In this document: positions 43,163-52,387 of the stretch, one piece after another
Position numbering within the stretch: position 1 is the first letter of the stretch
Layout: every line of letters starts with the position of its first letter
Origin: Acidobacteriota bacterium
GTDB taxonomy: Bacteria > Acidobacteriota > Terriglobia > Acidiferrales > UBA7541
DNA: 55,054 nt
Reading direction: 5' to 3'
Assembly: GCA_013289955.1 (NCBI GenBank)
Contig: JABCYZ010000041.1
Coordinates: 1 to 55,054, forward strand
Notes under the pieces: model-generated
Told to the model about the DNA's origin: nothing
Databases searched by the model: none
Seen by the model: the letters and a program-made list of their open reading frames with translations, nothing else
Program-made: the position numbers and the translations under genes

Positions 43163-43411
43163 CTACTTTTTCGCGGCGGCAGTTTTGGAGGCTTCAACCT
43201 TGGCAGCGGCGTCGGCGTACTTTTTGGTGAATCGTTCGACGCGGCCGGCGGTGTCGATCAATTTTTGTTTGCCCGTGAAGAAAGGGTGGCAATTGGAGCA
43301 GATTTCGACGTTGAGCTTCTCGCCTTTGATCGTTGAGCGCGTTTGGAAATTATTGCCGCATGCACAGTGGACTGTTACGGCGTGATAGTCGGGGTGAATA
43401 CCGGGTTTCAT
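43163..43411 (-). CDS. rpmE: 50S ribosomal protein L31 (zinc-binding type)
   Basis: An 82-residue L31 of the zinc-binding (C+) type: MKPGIHPDYHAVTVHCACGNNFQTRST begins the family and CSNCHPFFTGKQKLIDTAGRVERFTKKY follows, with four cysteines (CxC ... CxxC) for zinc. The Lys/Ala-rich tail is common in longer bacterial L31. I chose the ATG at 43411; the frame extends to 43480, but the family begins at MKPGIHP. A good sigma-70 promoter lies upstream and a hairpin follows. Confidence 0.96.
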   Translation of the reverse strand: MKPGIHPDYHAVTVHCACGNNFQTRSTIKGEKLNVEICSNCHPFFTGKQKLIDTAGRVERFTKKYADAAAKVEASKTAAAKK

Positions 43412-43525
43412 GAGTCTCCATTCGTTCGCGTCCGGTCTGCACGGCTGGATCATTCTCGGGGAGAAGGACTGCATCCCCAAAGGGATGCGCTACGGCCGCG
43501 TCGCTAGGTCGCGATCTAAACCCCG

Positions 43526-43554
43526 ATTATACGGCAATACAGGGACATTTCCAA
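43526..43554 (-). promoter_or_regulatory. Sigma-70-type promoter of rpmE
   Basis: On the minus strand, TTGGAA (43554-43549), a 17-base spacer and a perfect TATAAT (43531-43526) make a strong housekeeping promoter. Transcription would start near 43519, giving a leader of about 108 bases before the rpmE ATG, long enough for the autogenous control common in ribosomal-protein genes. Confidence 0.7.
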
Positions 43555-43656
43555 ATTCGTCGAATTGCCAAAGCGCGCGAGTTTTCCTGTTCGCGGAGGA
43601 AAAGCCAAAGGGTACGCTATGATTTCGGACAAATACTGAGGCGGAAGGGGGTGTCC

Positions 43657-44127
43657 ATGAACTGGATGCGTGGGACCGGCTTCGCTGTTTTGCTGAGTGC
43701 GCTGGCGGCGTTTGTGACGAGTGCGGGCAGCTCTAGGGAGGAGATCGAAGCGTTCAACAAGCGATATGTTGAGATGCATTTGAAAATGGATACGGCGGGG
43801 ATATTTAGGACGTGGGCGGAAGATGGCGTGAGTTTGATGCCGGGAGAAGCACCGCTGATTGGCAAGAAAGCGATTGTCGCGTGGGTGGAGAATATTCTTT
43901 CCCAGATGAAGGGATTTAAGGTCGTGAAAGAAGAGATCGATTTTCACGATATTCAGATTTCCGGGGACTGGGCTTCGGAATGGGCGACGGAGCACCAGGT
44001 GGTGCAGCCGCCGGATGGGAAGGCGGTGGTTGATTCGCGCGGGAAGATGGCGCTGGTGCTGCACCGGGAAGCGAGTGGGGAGTGGAAGGTGAAACAGGAG
44101 ATGTGGAATCAGGCGCCGAAGCAGTGA
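43657..44127 (+). CDS. Exported SnoaL-like/NTF2-fold (DUF4440-type) protein
   Basis: A 156-residue protein with a signal peptide (MRGTGFAVLLSALAAFVTSAG) followed by one NTF2-like domain: REEIEAFNKRYVEMHLKMDTAGIFRTWAEDGVSLMPGEAPLIGKKAIVAWVENILSQ and a C-terminal WASEWATEHQV ... KMALVLHREASGEWKVKQEMWNQ, the usual DUF4440/SnoaL pattern. The cone-shaped fold hosts various small-molecule or catalytic functions; the role here is unknown. The ATG at 43657 has an AGGGGG ribosome site; a GTG at 43651 is in the same frame. Confidence 0.85.
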   Translation: MNWMRGTGFAVLLSALAAFVTSAGSSREEIEAFNKRYVEMHLKMDTAGIFRTWAEDGVSLMPGEAPLIGKKAIVAWVENILSQMKGFKVVKEEIDFHDIQISGDWASEWATEHQVVQPPDGKAVVDSRGKMALVLHREASGEWKVKQEMWNQAPKQ

Positions 44128-44184
44128 GCGCGCGGGCGCCTGGGTGTGCTGGGTTGATTGAGCAAAATGTTTCTTAAGACAAGC

Positions 44185-44691
44185 TTACAGTTTTGAGAAG
44201 CGCCAGCGGGTGACGGATTCGGCGAAGTTGGGAGCGTGCTCGTCCTGGCCAAAGGCGGTTTGAGGTTCGACTCGGTAGACGCTGCCCCCGGAGGCGGTGA
44301 GCATGGGTTCGACGTCGCCGCCATATTTTTTATTGTAGATGACGGCGAAGCGCTTCCAGACCGCGCGATCCTTGATTTCATAGGGGACGCCTTCGAGGAT
44401 GACGGCTTCGTCGGCTTGCTCTGTGCCGATCGAGCAGAACGTATGAGCGGCAATGTTTTTTGCTTTGCGAGTATTCGGGCCGGTGCTGAACCAGAAGGCA
44501 TCCTCCCACCAGACTCCCCAAACCAGCATCAAATGAGGGCGGCCGCCCGGACGCGTGGTGGCGATCCAATAATTGTGGGATTTCTCGAGACGTTCGAGGG
44601 CCCAGCTCCAGGGTTTCAGGCCTTCGGATGGATCCTTGGGCATGGCGGCGTAGTCGGGCCAGTAGGGACGGCTTGGCGTGGGTTCATTCAT
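44185..44691 (-). CDS. Pyridoxamine 5'-phosphate oxidase-family FMN-binding protein
   Basis: A 168-residue split beta-barrel flavoprotein: ALERLEKSHNYWIATTRPGGRPHLMLVWGVWWEDAFWFSTGPNTRKAKNIAAHTFCSIGTEQADEAVILEGV is the typical first half, with strand and FMN-contacting segments. Family members include PNPOx, F420- or FMN-dependent reductases and heme-degrading enzymes; the substrate is not identifiable. The ATG has GGAGG a few bases upstream. It is convergent with the SnoaL-like gene. Confidence 0.87.
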   Translation of the reverse strand: MNEPTPSRPYWPDYAAMPKDPSEGLKPWSWALERLEKSHNYWIATTRPGGRPHLMLVWGVWWEDAFWFSTGPNTRKAKNIAAHTFCSIGTEQADEAVILEGVPYEIKDRAVWKRFAVIYNKKYGGDVEPMLTASGGSVYRVEPQTAFGQDEHAPNFAESVTRWRFSKL

Positions 44692-44845
44692 GGAGGCCTC
44701 CGCGCGCGGCTATTTTTGCATGCGGATTCTAGCAGGAACGAAATGCCGCGGGAATTGGCAGAGGTAAACCTCGCGATGACGATGTAAGGGCGTTTAGAAG
44801 TGTTTGTGCTTGCAGGCGCGGGGGCCTTCGCGTAGCTTCCGAGTC

Positions 44846-45379
44846 ATGCGCGTAAAAGCGGTGGGAGAGCTCCCGAAACGGCTGGGTGCAGTGCGGACAG
44901 CTTCGGGAGAAACAGCGGCGAGTCTTGCGATCAAGAATTTTCTTCTGGCGATCGAGAGCGATGATTCGCTGTTTTGTATTTCGCAGTCCCTCCCGGGGCC
45001 GGCGTCGGAGGAATCGTCGAGCGGGCGGGTCTGCTGGGGTGACATGGTTATTGAGTTCCGCCAGGCGGAGTATGGCAGCAACCGGAGCCTGCATTTTCTT
45101 TTGATTGAGAAATTGATTGAACTCCTAAAGGAAGCTGGATCGGCGGACACGCTTCTAGCGACACTTTGTTTGACATCGGGAAGCATCCCGGTGAGTCAAT
45201 CGCGAAGCGAAGAAAAACCAGTGCAGAAACAGTTCGCGGTGGGGATCAGGCTTGCGGCAGAGGGAGAATCGGCGGAGCGAGCAGTACTGCGGTGGGGACT
45301 GGGGCTGGCTCATTTACAACAGGCGCTGCTTTTTACTTCTCGTCATTTACGGATGCATCTCGCGCAGGTAAAAGGTTGA
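44846..45379 (+). CDS. Uncharacterized protein
   Basis: A 177-residue protein without signal peptide or membrane helix. A well-conserved-looking core is SASLAIKNFLLAIESDD-like (residues about 30-50) and SLHFLLIEKLIELLKEAGSADTLLATLCLTSGSIPV, which predicts helices. I do not recognise a family and no catalytic motif is seen. The ATG at 44846 is one choice; the frame extends to 44804. An overlapping minus-strand frame (44794-45186) is less convincing. Confidence 0.5.
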   Translation: MRVKAVGELPKRLGAVRTASGETAASLAIKNFLLAIESDDSLFCISQSLPGPASEESSSGRVCWGDMVIEFRQAEYGSNRSLHFLLIEKLIELLKEAGSADTLLATLCLTSGSIPVSQSRSEEKPVQKQFAVGIRLAAEGESAERAVLRWGLGLAHLQQALLFTSRHLRMHLAQVKG

Positions 45380-45430
45380 TTCCGTGGAATTGCGTGCGAG
45401 AGCTAGATTCGCGTTCGGAACCAAGGAAAC

Positions 45431-46726
45431 TCAGGAGACGAAGGCGCAGCCGATGCGATAGGCGCCTTGCGGCGTGCGCTGGAACCAGACGGGCTTCAGA
45501 TTGACGCGCACGGGCGGAAGAATGGGGACGTGCAAGACGGCAAGAATGCTCTCCGGAATTTCTTCTTGCGATTCGAGTTCGAGAGCAACTCCACCAAAAC
45601 CAAGATCCAGCACGCGGGCGCGACGAATGCCTTGATCGCCGAGAACGGCGTAGGCATTTGTGCCGGACATCGAAACGCGTTCGGCTTTGCGCGGGATGGT
45701 GTAGACGCGGGCGGGCGGCGGAACGGCTAAAGCGTGATTGCCGGAAGTCTCGGAAGCGCTTGGGGAGGCTGCGGCGGAGAGCGTGGAATCGGGTTTTTCA
45801 GCAGGGCGCTTGGACTCGAATGGAATGGGCTTCGGCGCTGAAGTCTGGCGCTCTGAAGAAGCGGGAGCGGCGGGTTCGGGTACGGCGCCCGAAGCAAGGT
45901 CGGTGCGCGAGCCGGGAGTTGGCGTCTTACCGTGATTTGCGTGCTTCAGGTGGTAGAGACGCTCATCGGCGACACGAATTAACTGATCGGCTTGATCGCC
46001 GTCTTGGGGGAATGTGGCGACGCCGTGGTCCATGCTGACGCTTACGGCCATCTGGAAATGCGCGATGGATTCTCCAAAAACAGTGCCGACGCGGCGGCTG
46101 AGGGCGAGGGCTTGAGCGGCATCAGTTTGTGGGAGAAGGAGCGCAAATTCGTCGCCACCGATGCGGAAGGCGGAGTCCGAAGTGCGAAGAGCTTTTTTCA
46201 GCGTGCTGGCGGCCGCGCGCAAGACTTCATCGCCGCGTGGATGTCCGTACTTGTCGTTCACTTCCTTGAAGCGGTGCAAATCGAGAATGACAAGGCCGAG
46301 AGGCTGGCCGTAGCGGCGAGCGCGATTCAGCTCTTTTTCGAATGCTTCACCGAAGAGGCGGCGGTTATAGAGTCCGGTGAGGGGATCCGTGACGGCGTTC
46401 AGCTGGAGCTTTTTCAGTTCGTCGTACTCGATGAGAATGGGAACGCGGAAAAGCCCCGCGGAAGTAAGCACGTCCATAAGAGCTGTTTTCAAGGAGATTT
46501 GCCGCTCCATATGCTTGCTGAGTTCGCCGCGGCGCGTGAGCATTTCATCCCAGAGTTGCACGCACTGAGCTTCCTGAAGGTCGAGATGAGTGATGGTGCG
46601 GAAGTATCGCTGGAGAAACTGGCCGCGCGCAGGGGTATCCAAGCCTTCGAGCGTGTCAGCAAGCAGCTCGAGATACGAATCCTCAATCGGCAAACGCGGG
46701 GGCGCAGGGGCGCCGGGACTGGGCAT
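45431..46726 (-). CDS. Diguanylate cyclase (GGDEF) with C-terminal PilZ domain
   Basis: About 431 residues. An N-terminal helical region (residues about 10-120) precedes a GGDEF domain (TDPLTGLYNRRLFGEAFEKELNRARRYGQPLGLVILDLHRFKEVNDKYGHPRGDEVLR ... FRIGGDEFALLLP), with the intact GGDEF active site. A linker rich in P, A and S (about 50 residues) leads to a PilZ-type domain (PRKAERVSMSGTNAYAV ... RRARVLDLGFGGVALELE). It makes c-di-GMP and may bind it through its own PilZ domain. The usual RxxD inhibitory site is not evident. Start is uncertain; the frame begins at a TTG at 46822 and I chose the ATG at 46726. Context of PilZ and exopolysaccharide genes supports biofilm control. Confidence 0.9.
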   Translation of the reverse strand: MPSPGAPAPPRLPIEDSYLELLADTLEGLDTPARGQFLQRYFRTITHLDLQEAQCVQLWDEMLTRRGELSKHMERQISLKTALMDVLTSAGLFRVPILIEYDELKKLQLNAVTDPLTGLYNRRLFGEAFEKELNRARRYGQPLGLVILDLHRFKEVNDKYGHPRGDEVLRAAASTLKKALRTSDSAFRIGGDEFALLLPQTDAAQALALSRRVGTVFGESIAHFQMAVSVSMDHGVATFPQDGDQADQLIRVADERLYHLKHANHGKTPTPGSRTDLASGAVPEPAAPASSERQTSAPKPIPFESKRPAEKPDSTLSAAASPSASETSGNHALAVPPPARVYTIPRKAERVSMSGTNAYAVLGDQGIRRARVLDLGFGGVALELESQEEIPESILAVLHVPILPPVRVNLKPVWFQRTPQGAYRIGCAFVS

Positions 46727-46994
46727 ATCCGGTGTACACCTGATCGAGCCTATCCCCGCGGGGTTTGGGGAAAGCACATTCGGCTTTCGCTTTCTATAAG
46801 GAGCAAGCCAGGGACCATTCAAGAAGGGGTCTCGGACTACTCCGGGGTTAATTGGGCAAACCTAACTTCCTGGCTAAGTCCCTCGAAAAATTGGACATAG
46901 GGCTGATTCTTTGAAAGCGGGACCCTTGCCGATTTTGGCCGGTGTAACTTTTCTACCCGGTTCGGGGGAAACCGTCCTTCAAAGAGGCAATACT

Positions 46995-47348
46995 TTACTC
47001 AAGTGGCTTGAGGAATTCCAGCCCAAATAGTCGCATTTCGCCAGCCGAGTCTTGACGGAGGACTCGGGCGGTAATCGGCGGGGTTTCGCTTGGGACAATT
47101 CCCGAGGAGGCAGAGGATGGTGCAGGGATCGTGAGATGGACGATCTGATCTGGGCGCAAAATATGGGTGCAAGCGACACAGACTCCCGTCGAGCTGATGT
47201 TCAGGGTTTTCGTGAGCTCGATAAACTCAGCTCCGGAGGTGTCTGCCGCGCGCAAGAAAACGGGCATTTGCAGCCGAATGCGAGGAGACCCTCTTAGGTT
47301 TGAAGGATTCACGCGCTGACCACTCTTCAAAAGACCAGTATGTGCCAT
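46995..47348 (-). CDS. Single-domain PilZ protein
   Basis: A 117-residue protein that is just a PilZ domain: the c-di-GMP-binding RxxxR is RGSPRIRL near residue 19, and the D/NxSxxG motif is NISSTGVCV. The remainder forms the expected small beta-barrel. It would be a c-di-GMP receptor, in keeping with the neighbouring GGDEF-PilZ gene. The ATG at 47348 has no clear Shine-Dalgarno sequence but a TACTAA-like box 7 bases upstream. It lies upstream of the GGDEF-PilZ gene on the same strand. Confidence 0.85.
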   Translation of the reverse strand: MAHTGLLKSGQRVNPSNLRGSPRIRLQMPVFLRAADTSGAEFIELTKTLNISSTGVCVACTHILRPDQIVHLTIPAPSSASSGIVPSETPPITARVLRQDSAGEMRLFGLEFLKPLE

Positions 47349-47608
47349 AGCTTGGTTAGTACCAGGGAACTAGTACGGAATTAAGCATATGGAGTGCCAC
47401 TTCTGACATAGAAAAGAGGAGAATAAGTCAAGTATTATCATATAGTTGGAGTACGGCTCCGGGCGGCAGTTATCTGCTCAGCCACTCTTGTTCATGCGTA
47501 CTCCAATAGGTTTCCTTAAATGTGCAAATGGAACGCTTTTGCCATTGACAGTCCGAAAGTCCTCTGCGAGCATGGGCCTTCAGTTAGGGAAAAGTTTTTC
47601 CTACTGCA

Positions 47609-48859
47609 GTGGAGAGTCGAAATCCCCAAATGCCTGGGATCATTGCCACACCCACGGTTGCCGATCAGCGCAAAGTCTTGGACTTGCCCTCCGGATTTGT
47701 GAAGGCGCTTCTTGAAGTTGCGAGGACGCCTGTTTGGATAGCGGAGAGAAGCGGACGGGTGCTGCTCCAGAATGAGTCTGCCCGTTTGCATCTTGTATCT
47801 GAGGGCGCAGGCGATTTTAGTCAATGGAATGTGCTGAAGGACCTTCTGAAAATCGAAGCCAACCAGATAGGGGAGAAAATTGACGCGGGCGAGCACGAAG
47901 TGGAGATGCTGGTCGTGCGAGGGGAGAGAAAAATTCGCGCGCGCGTGCAGTGGATTACCGAACCGGGGTGCTTGATCGTTCAACTGGAGACGGAGCCCGC
48001 AGTGGAGACCGCCCCGGACGCGGCGACGCAGCTCACCGTTCAGGAGCTTTTGCAGGAACGAGAGATTACCTATCGAAATTTATTGGCGGCTTATTTGAAA
48101 TTGCAGGAAGTGAACCGGCAAAAGACGGTGTTTCTTGCTTCGGCGGCGCATGAGCTAAAGACGCCGCTCGCCGTCATCAAGGGTTACTACGACCTCATGC
48201 TGACGGGGTCGCTGGGACGGCTGACAGACAAGCAGCGGGACATTTTGGAGGAATCGAAAGACAGCTGTGAGCGGCTGGTGCGGCTGGTTTCCATGTTCCT
48301 GAATTATTCCGCTTTAGAGAGCGGAAAACTGGTGTTGCAGCTGCGCGAGAACGATCTTCGCGATTGTTTGGATGAGTTAGCGAAACGCTGGTCCGAGGCT
48401 TTTCAACGAAAAGGCGTCAAGCTGGAAGCGAGTTTCGACCCATCGATTCCGACGTTCCGATTCGACTACCAAAAGGTACAGCAGGCAGCCGCGAATCTTC
48501 TGGACAATTCGCTGAAGCATACGCCGTCGGGCGGTAGTGTGACCTTGAAAGCGGGGCCTCACTTTTGGGAGCGGCGCGTGGCGGCGGTTGCCCCCGCGGA
48601 AGAGCGTAGGCGATTCCGTCTTCCGCGGCCGAACAGCGTGGAAGTTTCCGTAGCGGATTCGGGACCAGGGATTGCCGCGGAACATCACCAGGAGATATTC
48701 GAGGATTTTGTGCGGGTGGACCGTAACACTTCGGGGATGGGACTCGGGCTCGCGATCGCAAAACGATTGATTCAAGCGCATCGCGGGAAGATCTGGGTCG
48801 AAAGCGAACCGAAGGTAGGAAGTAAATTCACATTTTTGTTGCCGATGGATCAGGGATAG
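47609..48859 (+). CDS. Cytoplasmic sensor histidine kinase (PAS-like, HisKA)
   Basis: A 416-residue histidine kinase without membrane helices. The N-terminal part (residues about 25-120, KALLEVARTPVWIAERSGRVLLQNESARLHL) looks like a PAS sensor, followed by a helical region, then HisKA with the H-box SAAHELKTPLAVIKGYYD (His near 182) and HATPase: LLDNSLKHTPSGG (N), VADSGPGIAAEHH (G1), SGMGLGLAIAKRLI (G2). The start is a GTG at 47609; the ATG at 47630 is an alternative. It is 35 bases upstream of the NtrC-type regulator, its likely partner. Confidence 0.92.
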   Translation: MESRNPQMPGIIATPTVADQRKVLDLPSGFVKALLEVARTPVWIAERSGRVLLQNESARLHLVSEGAGDFSQWNVLKDLLKIEANQIGEKIDAGEHEVEMLVVRGERKIRARVQWITEPGCLIVQLETEPAVETAPDAATQLTVQELLQEREITYRNLLAAYLKLQEVNRQKTVFLASAAHELKTPLAVIKGYYDLMLTGSLGRLTDKQRDILEESKDSCERLVRLVSMFLNYSALESGKLVLQLRENDLRDCLDELAKRWSEAFQRKGVKLEASFDPSIPTFRFDYQKVQQAAANLLDNSLKHTPSGGSVTLKAGPHFWERRVAAVAPAEERRRFRLPRPNSVEVSVADSGPGIAAEHHQEIFEDFVRVDRNTSGMGLGLAIAKRLIQAHRGKIWVESEPKVGSKFTFLLPMDQG

Positions 48860-48894
48860 TTTCCAGGACATGGGGCAGGCTGAAGGAGAATTCG

Positions 48895-50355
48895 ATGGTT
48901 GCTAAAGAGAAGATTCTGGTGGTGGATGACGAGCCGAGCATTCGAAAGTATTTGCAGACGCTGCTGGAAGTGGATGGATACGAGGTCGAGACCGTCAGCT
49001 CGGGGCGAGAAGCTATCGCGAAAGTGAGCGGGGGGGAGCGGCCGGACTTTATTATCCTGGACGTTCTCATGCCCGAGCTGAATGGGATTGAGACTTTGAA
49101 AGAGCTGATGCAGGCGGACCGCAGCCTGAACGTCATCATGTTGTCGTGCTCGAATGAAGTGGGCACGGTGGTGGAAGCGATCCGCATCGGGGCGCATGAC
49201 TATCTGACGAAGCCTTTCGAAAAGACGGAGCTGGACGCAGCGATGCTGAAGTCGCGGCAGAAAAAACAGCTCACGACGGAAAATCAGGCGCTGCGCGATT
49301 ACTGCGATCAGGTGACGGAAGACTTGAGCTTTCTCGCGGCCAGCCCGCAGATGGTGAGAATTCGCCAGCAGATATTGCAGATTGCTCCGGTGGATGTGCC
49401 CGTGTTCATTTGCGGAGAAAGCGGTGTCGGCAAGGAAGTCGTGGCGCGAATGATTCATTTGCGTTCCAAAAGGCGCAACCAGCCCTTTGTGAAAGTGAAT
49501 TGCGCGGCACTACCTGGCGAGCTGCTGGAGTCGGAGCTTTTCGGGTTCGAACAGGGCGCTTTCACCGGTGCGATTCGCAGCAAGCCCGGCAAATTTGAAA
49601 TGGCGAACAAAGGGACGATTTTCCTGGACGAAATCGCTGAAATGACGACGCCCCTGCAGGCCAAGCTGCTGCACGTGCTGCAGGATCATCAATATTCGCG
49701 GCTGGGCGGCAGGCACCTGATTGATACGGATGTGCGTGTGTTGGCGGCGACGAACGTGGACGTGCAGGACGCCATGAAGACCGGCCGTTTCCGTGAGGAC
49801 CTCTACTACCGGCTGAACGTGCTCTCGATTTTGGTGCCGCCTCTGCGCGAGCGGCTGGTCGAGATTCCGCTCTTGTTCCGGCATTTTCTCGAGCAGTACA
49901 GCGAGAAATTCGGCAAGACACCTTCCGGGCCGTCAAAGCACTTGCTGGATGCGGCTGTGAATTATCCGTGGCCAGGCAATTTGCGCGAGCTGGAAAATTT
50001 CGTGAAGAGGTACGTGATTCTCGAGGACGACGAAGGCAGCCTGCGGGAACTGGTGGAAATGTCCTCCGCTCGGCAGCGCACGTCTCCGCGTGAAGAGCCC
50101 GCACCACCGCGCGAACAGGGACTGAAAGCTCTGGTTCGCGGATTGAAAGACGAAGCGGAGATGGAAGCGATCGCGGATGCCCTCGAGAAGACGCGCTGGT
50201 GCCGCAAGGACGCCGCGAAAATGCTCGGCATCAGCTACAAGGCGCTGCTCTACAAAATGCGGCAATTTAATCTGGACACGCCTCGCACTCGGCGTACGGC
50301 GACGGCGCCAGCCGGAGTCGAAACGCCAGCGGCAGTGGGGCCGAGGAACCAATAG
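48895..50355 (+). CDS. NtrC-type response regulator, sigma-54 activator
   Basis: A 486-residue activator with three domains: receiver (D11/D12, phosphoacceptor D56 in FIILDVLMPE, K in YLTKPF), AAA+ (FICGESGVGKE Walker A; GAFTGA loop present for sigma-54 contact; LRELENFVKRYVILE), and a C-terminal Fis-type HTH (DAAKMLGISYKALLYKMRQF). It activates sigma-54 promoters when phosphorylated by the upstream kinase. The C-terminus after the HTH is an A/P/T-rich tail. The next gene is a PilZ protein, and 2 kb further lies a possible sigma-54 promoter in front of the exopolysaccharide genes. Confidence 0.95.
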   Translation: MVAKEKILVVDDEPSIRKYLQTLLEVDGYEVETVSSGREAIAKVSGGERPDFIILDVLMPELNGIETLKELMQADRSLNVIMLSCSNEVGTVVEAIRIGAHDYLTKPFEKTELDAAMLKSRQKKQLTTENQALRDYCDQVTEDLSFLAASPQMVRIRQQILQIAPVDVPVFICGESGVGKEVVARMIHLRSKRRNQPFVKVNCAALPGELLESELFGFEQGAFTGAIRSKPGKFEMANKGTIFLDEIAEMTTPLQAKLLHVLQDHQYSRLGGRHLIDTDVRVLAATNVDVQDAMKTGRFREDLYYRLNVLSILVPPLRERLVEIPLLFRHFLEQYSEKFGKTPSGPSKHLLDAAVNYPWPGNLRELENFVKRYVILEDDEGSLRELVEMSSARQRTSPREEPAPPREQGLKALVRGLKDEAEMEAIADALEKTRWCRKDAAKMLGISYKALLYKMRQFNLDTPRTRRTATAPAGVETPAAVGPRNQ

Positions 50356-50489
50356 GACAAATAGATCTTTCCGTTTCTAGTGATCCCAGGGCGGACAGAA
50401 CTGGCAAAGTTTGTTGATTTCTAGTAACTTCACATGCGGCAGCGCAGTTCAAAACACGTCACCGACGGAAATACTGGAGGTTGGGGGGA

Positions 50490-50828
50490 ATGACGGAACG
50501 CCGGACGACGCGTCGGTATGACTTATCTCTGCCAGTCATCATTCGAATACCCGCCGAACGCCAAGTTGATTCCCAGGAGGGAAAGACGAGGGACATTTCG
50601 ACGCGGGGATTGTATTTCGTAATTGAGCAGGACCTTCAAGCAGGCTCAGAATTGGATATTATTCTGACGCTTCCCGCCGAGATTACGCACGGCACGGAAG
50701 TATTTGTGCGCGCCCTGGGAAAAGTAGTAAGAGTTGAGCGGCGCATGGAAGATAGCGGAGCACGTCTGGGTGTCGCCGCCGTGATTGAACGGTACGACAT
50801 CATCCGCGGAGAGACAGCGCGGACATAA
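50490..50828 (+). CDS. Single-domain PilZ protein
   Basis: A 112-residue PilZ protein: the RxxxR motif is in RRTTRRYDLSLPV and DxSxxG is DISTRGLYF, followed by the LPAEITHGTEVFVRALGKVVRVERR strand set. It should bind c-di-GMP. I chose the ATG at 50490 (MTERRTTRRYD), preceded by GGTTGGGGGGA; the frame also starts at a TTG at 50481. It is downstream of the NtrC-type gene on the same strand with a 134-base gap, and is the third PilZ domain in 6 kb. Confidence 0.88.
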   Translation: MTERRTTRRYDLSLPVIIRIPAERQVDSQEGKTRDISTRGLYFVIEQDLQAGSELDIILTLPAEITHGTEVFVRALGKVVRVERRMEDSGARLGVAAVIERYDIIRGETART

Positions 50829-51204
50829 CATAAATTGAAGCCCCCACCCGGCGTGATCGGACCTGATCGTTCCGGAAACCCTGTAACAAGCAGTGACCAA
50901 AAGTGGCAGGTTTGACTCAGAAGGCTCTGGGGATCTCTACCAACCCCAACCGCTAGCGCGCGCCTAATAAGTGCAATAAAGAGAAATTCCTTAAGAAATG
51001 TGACATTTTCTTCTCATATGTTCACGGTTTTTGCACCTTGGGCGCAGGCCCTGAAGAGGAGTCGCTCCGGCCCGAGTCCCGTATCATATTGAAAATGCAA
51101 AATTTAGAGCGTTCTTTACCTAAGTGGAAGCCTTCCTTTCCAGCCCTGGCGTTGGCCTGCGGAGTGCATGAGTTGCAGCGTGCTCTGGAAAGGTATCCCC
51201 CACT
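50829..51204. other. Intergenic region before the receiver-less sigma-54 activator
   Basis: About 375 bases with no convincing gene. A 63-codon frame (51038-51229, MGAGPEEESLRPESR...) overlaps the next gene and is doubtful. TTGGCCTGCGGAGTGC (51154-51169) has the GG-N10-GC spacing of a sigma-54 promoter about 35 bases before the next start, but matches the consensus poorly. Confidence 0.4.
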
Positions 51205-52266
51205 GTGCCAACCGGAACGGGTCAGGTAGATCTCTCAAGCGCCTTGCTGCGCGATGAGATTTTCTTTTGCTCGTCAGGTGTCATGGCTGAACTGCGGCAA
51301 CGAGCCGAAAAGGTCTCTCGGACCGATGTACCGGCGCTTCTCTATGGAGATCCAGGAACTGGCAAGGAGACCCTGGCGAGGTGGATCCATGCTCACTCGG
51401 CTTTCGCCGACGGCCTGTTCCTGAAGGTGAATTGTTCGGCTATACCCGGGACGCTCTTGGAAAGTGAGCTTTTTGGCTATGAAAAAGGCGCGTTCACAGG
51501 AGCTCACACGACAAAGCCTGGTCGTGTTGAACTTGCTCACAACGGGACCTTGTTTCTTGATGAAATCGCCGAGTGCGATATTTCCATCCAAAGCAAGCTT
51601 CTGCACTTTTTGCAGGACGGAAGCTTCTCCCGAATCGGTGATTCCTCAGAACGCAGTGTCAAAACACGCGTCATCTGTTCAACGAACCGAGACTTGGCTA
51701 AGGAGATCGATCAAGGCCGCTTCCGCTTGGACTTATTCTATAGAATCGGCGTGGTGCAATTGCGTTTGCCGCGTCTCAGTGAGCGGCGAGAAGACATACC
51801 GTTAATAGCGAAGCACATGCGCATCACCTACGAGAAGCAGTTCAACAAAGAGTCAGAGCCTTTCGCCAGAGAGTTCTTAAGTCATCTGCAACGTCGATCT
51901 TGGCCTGGCAATGTGCGGGAGTTAGCAAACAATATCGCACGATACGTGCTGATCGGTCCCGAAGCGGTTTTGGACCACGAACAAACTCCGACGCGATCTC
52001 CTAAATGGATCTCTTCAATGGGCTCTGATCAGGTACGGCCACTCAAACGAGTCGCCAGCGAGGCGATTCGTGAGATGGAGAGGCGTGTCATACTCGAAAC
52101 ACTCCAAGCCAATCAATGGAACCGTAGGAGAACGGCGCAAGCGCTGCAGATCAGCTATCGCTCGCTTGTCTACAAGATCCGCGATGTAGGCTTGCCATCG
52201 AGAAGAGCCACACAAAGCACGCGTCGAACTTCCTCAGCGCCCGAAGCGTCTAACGGTAAGACCTAG
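51205..52266 (+). CDS. Sigma-54-dependent activator lacking a receiver domain
   Basis: A 353-residue AAA+ activator with the GAFTGA loop (KGAFTGAHTT), Walker A YGDPGTGKE, Walker B LFLDEIAE and a C-terminal Fis-type HTH (RTAQALQISYRSLVYKIRDVG). No receiver or sensor domain precedes it, only about 13 residues, so it may act constitutively or be regulated by another protein. The start is a GTG at 51205. It lies 247 bases upstream of the Wzz/GumC-type gene and is the obvious candidate to activate it. The kinase/NtrC pair 1-3.5 kb upstream is related in type but has a receiver. Confidence 0.9.
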   Translation: MPTGTGQVDLSSALLRDEIFFCSSGVMAELRQRAEKVSRTDVPALLYGDPGTGKETLARWIHAHSAFADGLFLKVNCSAIPGTLLESELFGYEKGAFTGAHTTKPGRVELAHNGTLFLDEIAECDISIQSKLLHFLQDGSFSRIGDSSERSVKTRVICSTNRDLAKEIDQGRFRLDLFYRIGVVQLRLPRLSERREDIPLIAKHMRITYEKQFNKESEPFAREFLSHLQRRSWPGNVRELANNIARYVLIGPEAVLDHEQTPTRSPKWISSMGSDQVRPLKRVASEAIREMERRVILETLQANQWNRRRTAQALQISYRSLVYKIRDVGLPSRRATQSTRRTSSAPEASNGKT

Positions 52267-52387
52267 CCACCGAGAGGGTCAAAATCGAGAGAGAAGGGCA
52301 ATAAACTGCTAAGGAATGGGAATTGGATCAAGTCGCCGTTGCTAGTTGAGGGTCCCGGCCTCTCAGCTAATAGGCCCTCGAATCGGC

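Noticed and set aside
44255..44280. tRNA-like GGTTCGA stretch
   Set aside because: It lies inside the PNPOx-family coding sequence and no cloverleaf can be formed around it.
46823..46994. c-di-GMP (GEMM) riboswitch between the PilZ and GGDEF genes
   Set aside because: There are small hairpins and GGCAA and GGGTC pieces, but the GEMM core sequence and helices are not present.
51038..51229. 63-codon frame before the receiver-less sigma-54 activator
   Set aside because: It overlaps the activator start in another frame, has no recognisable domain and no clear ribosome site; I could not show it is a lost receiver domain.
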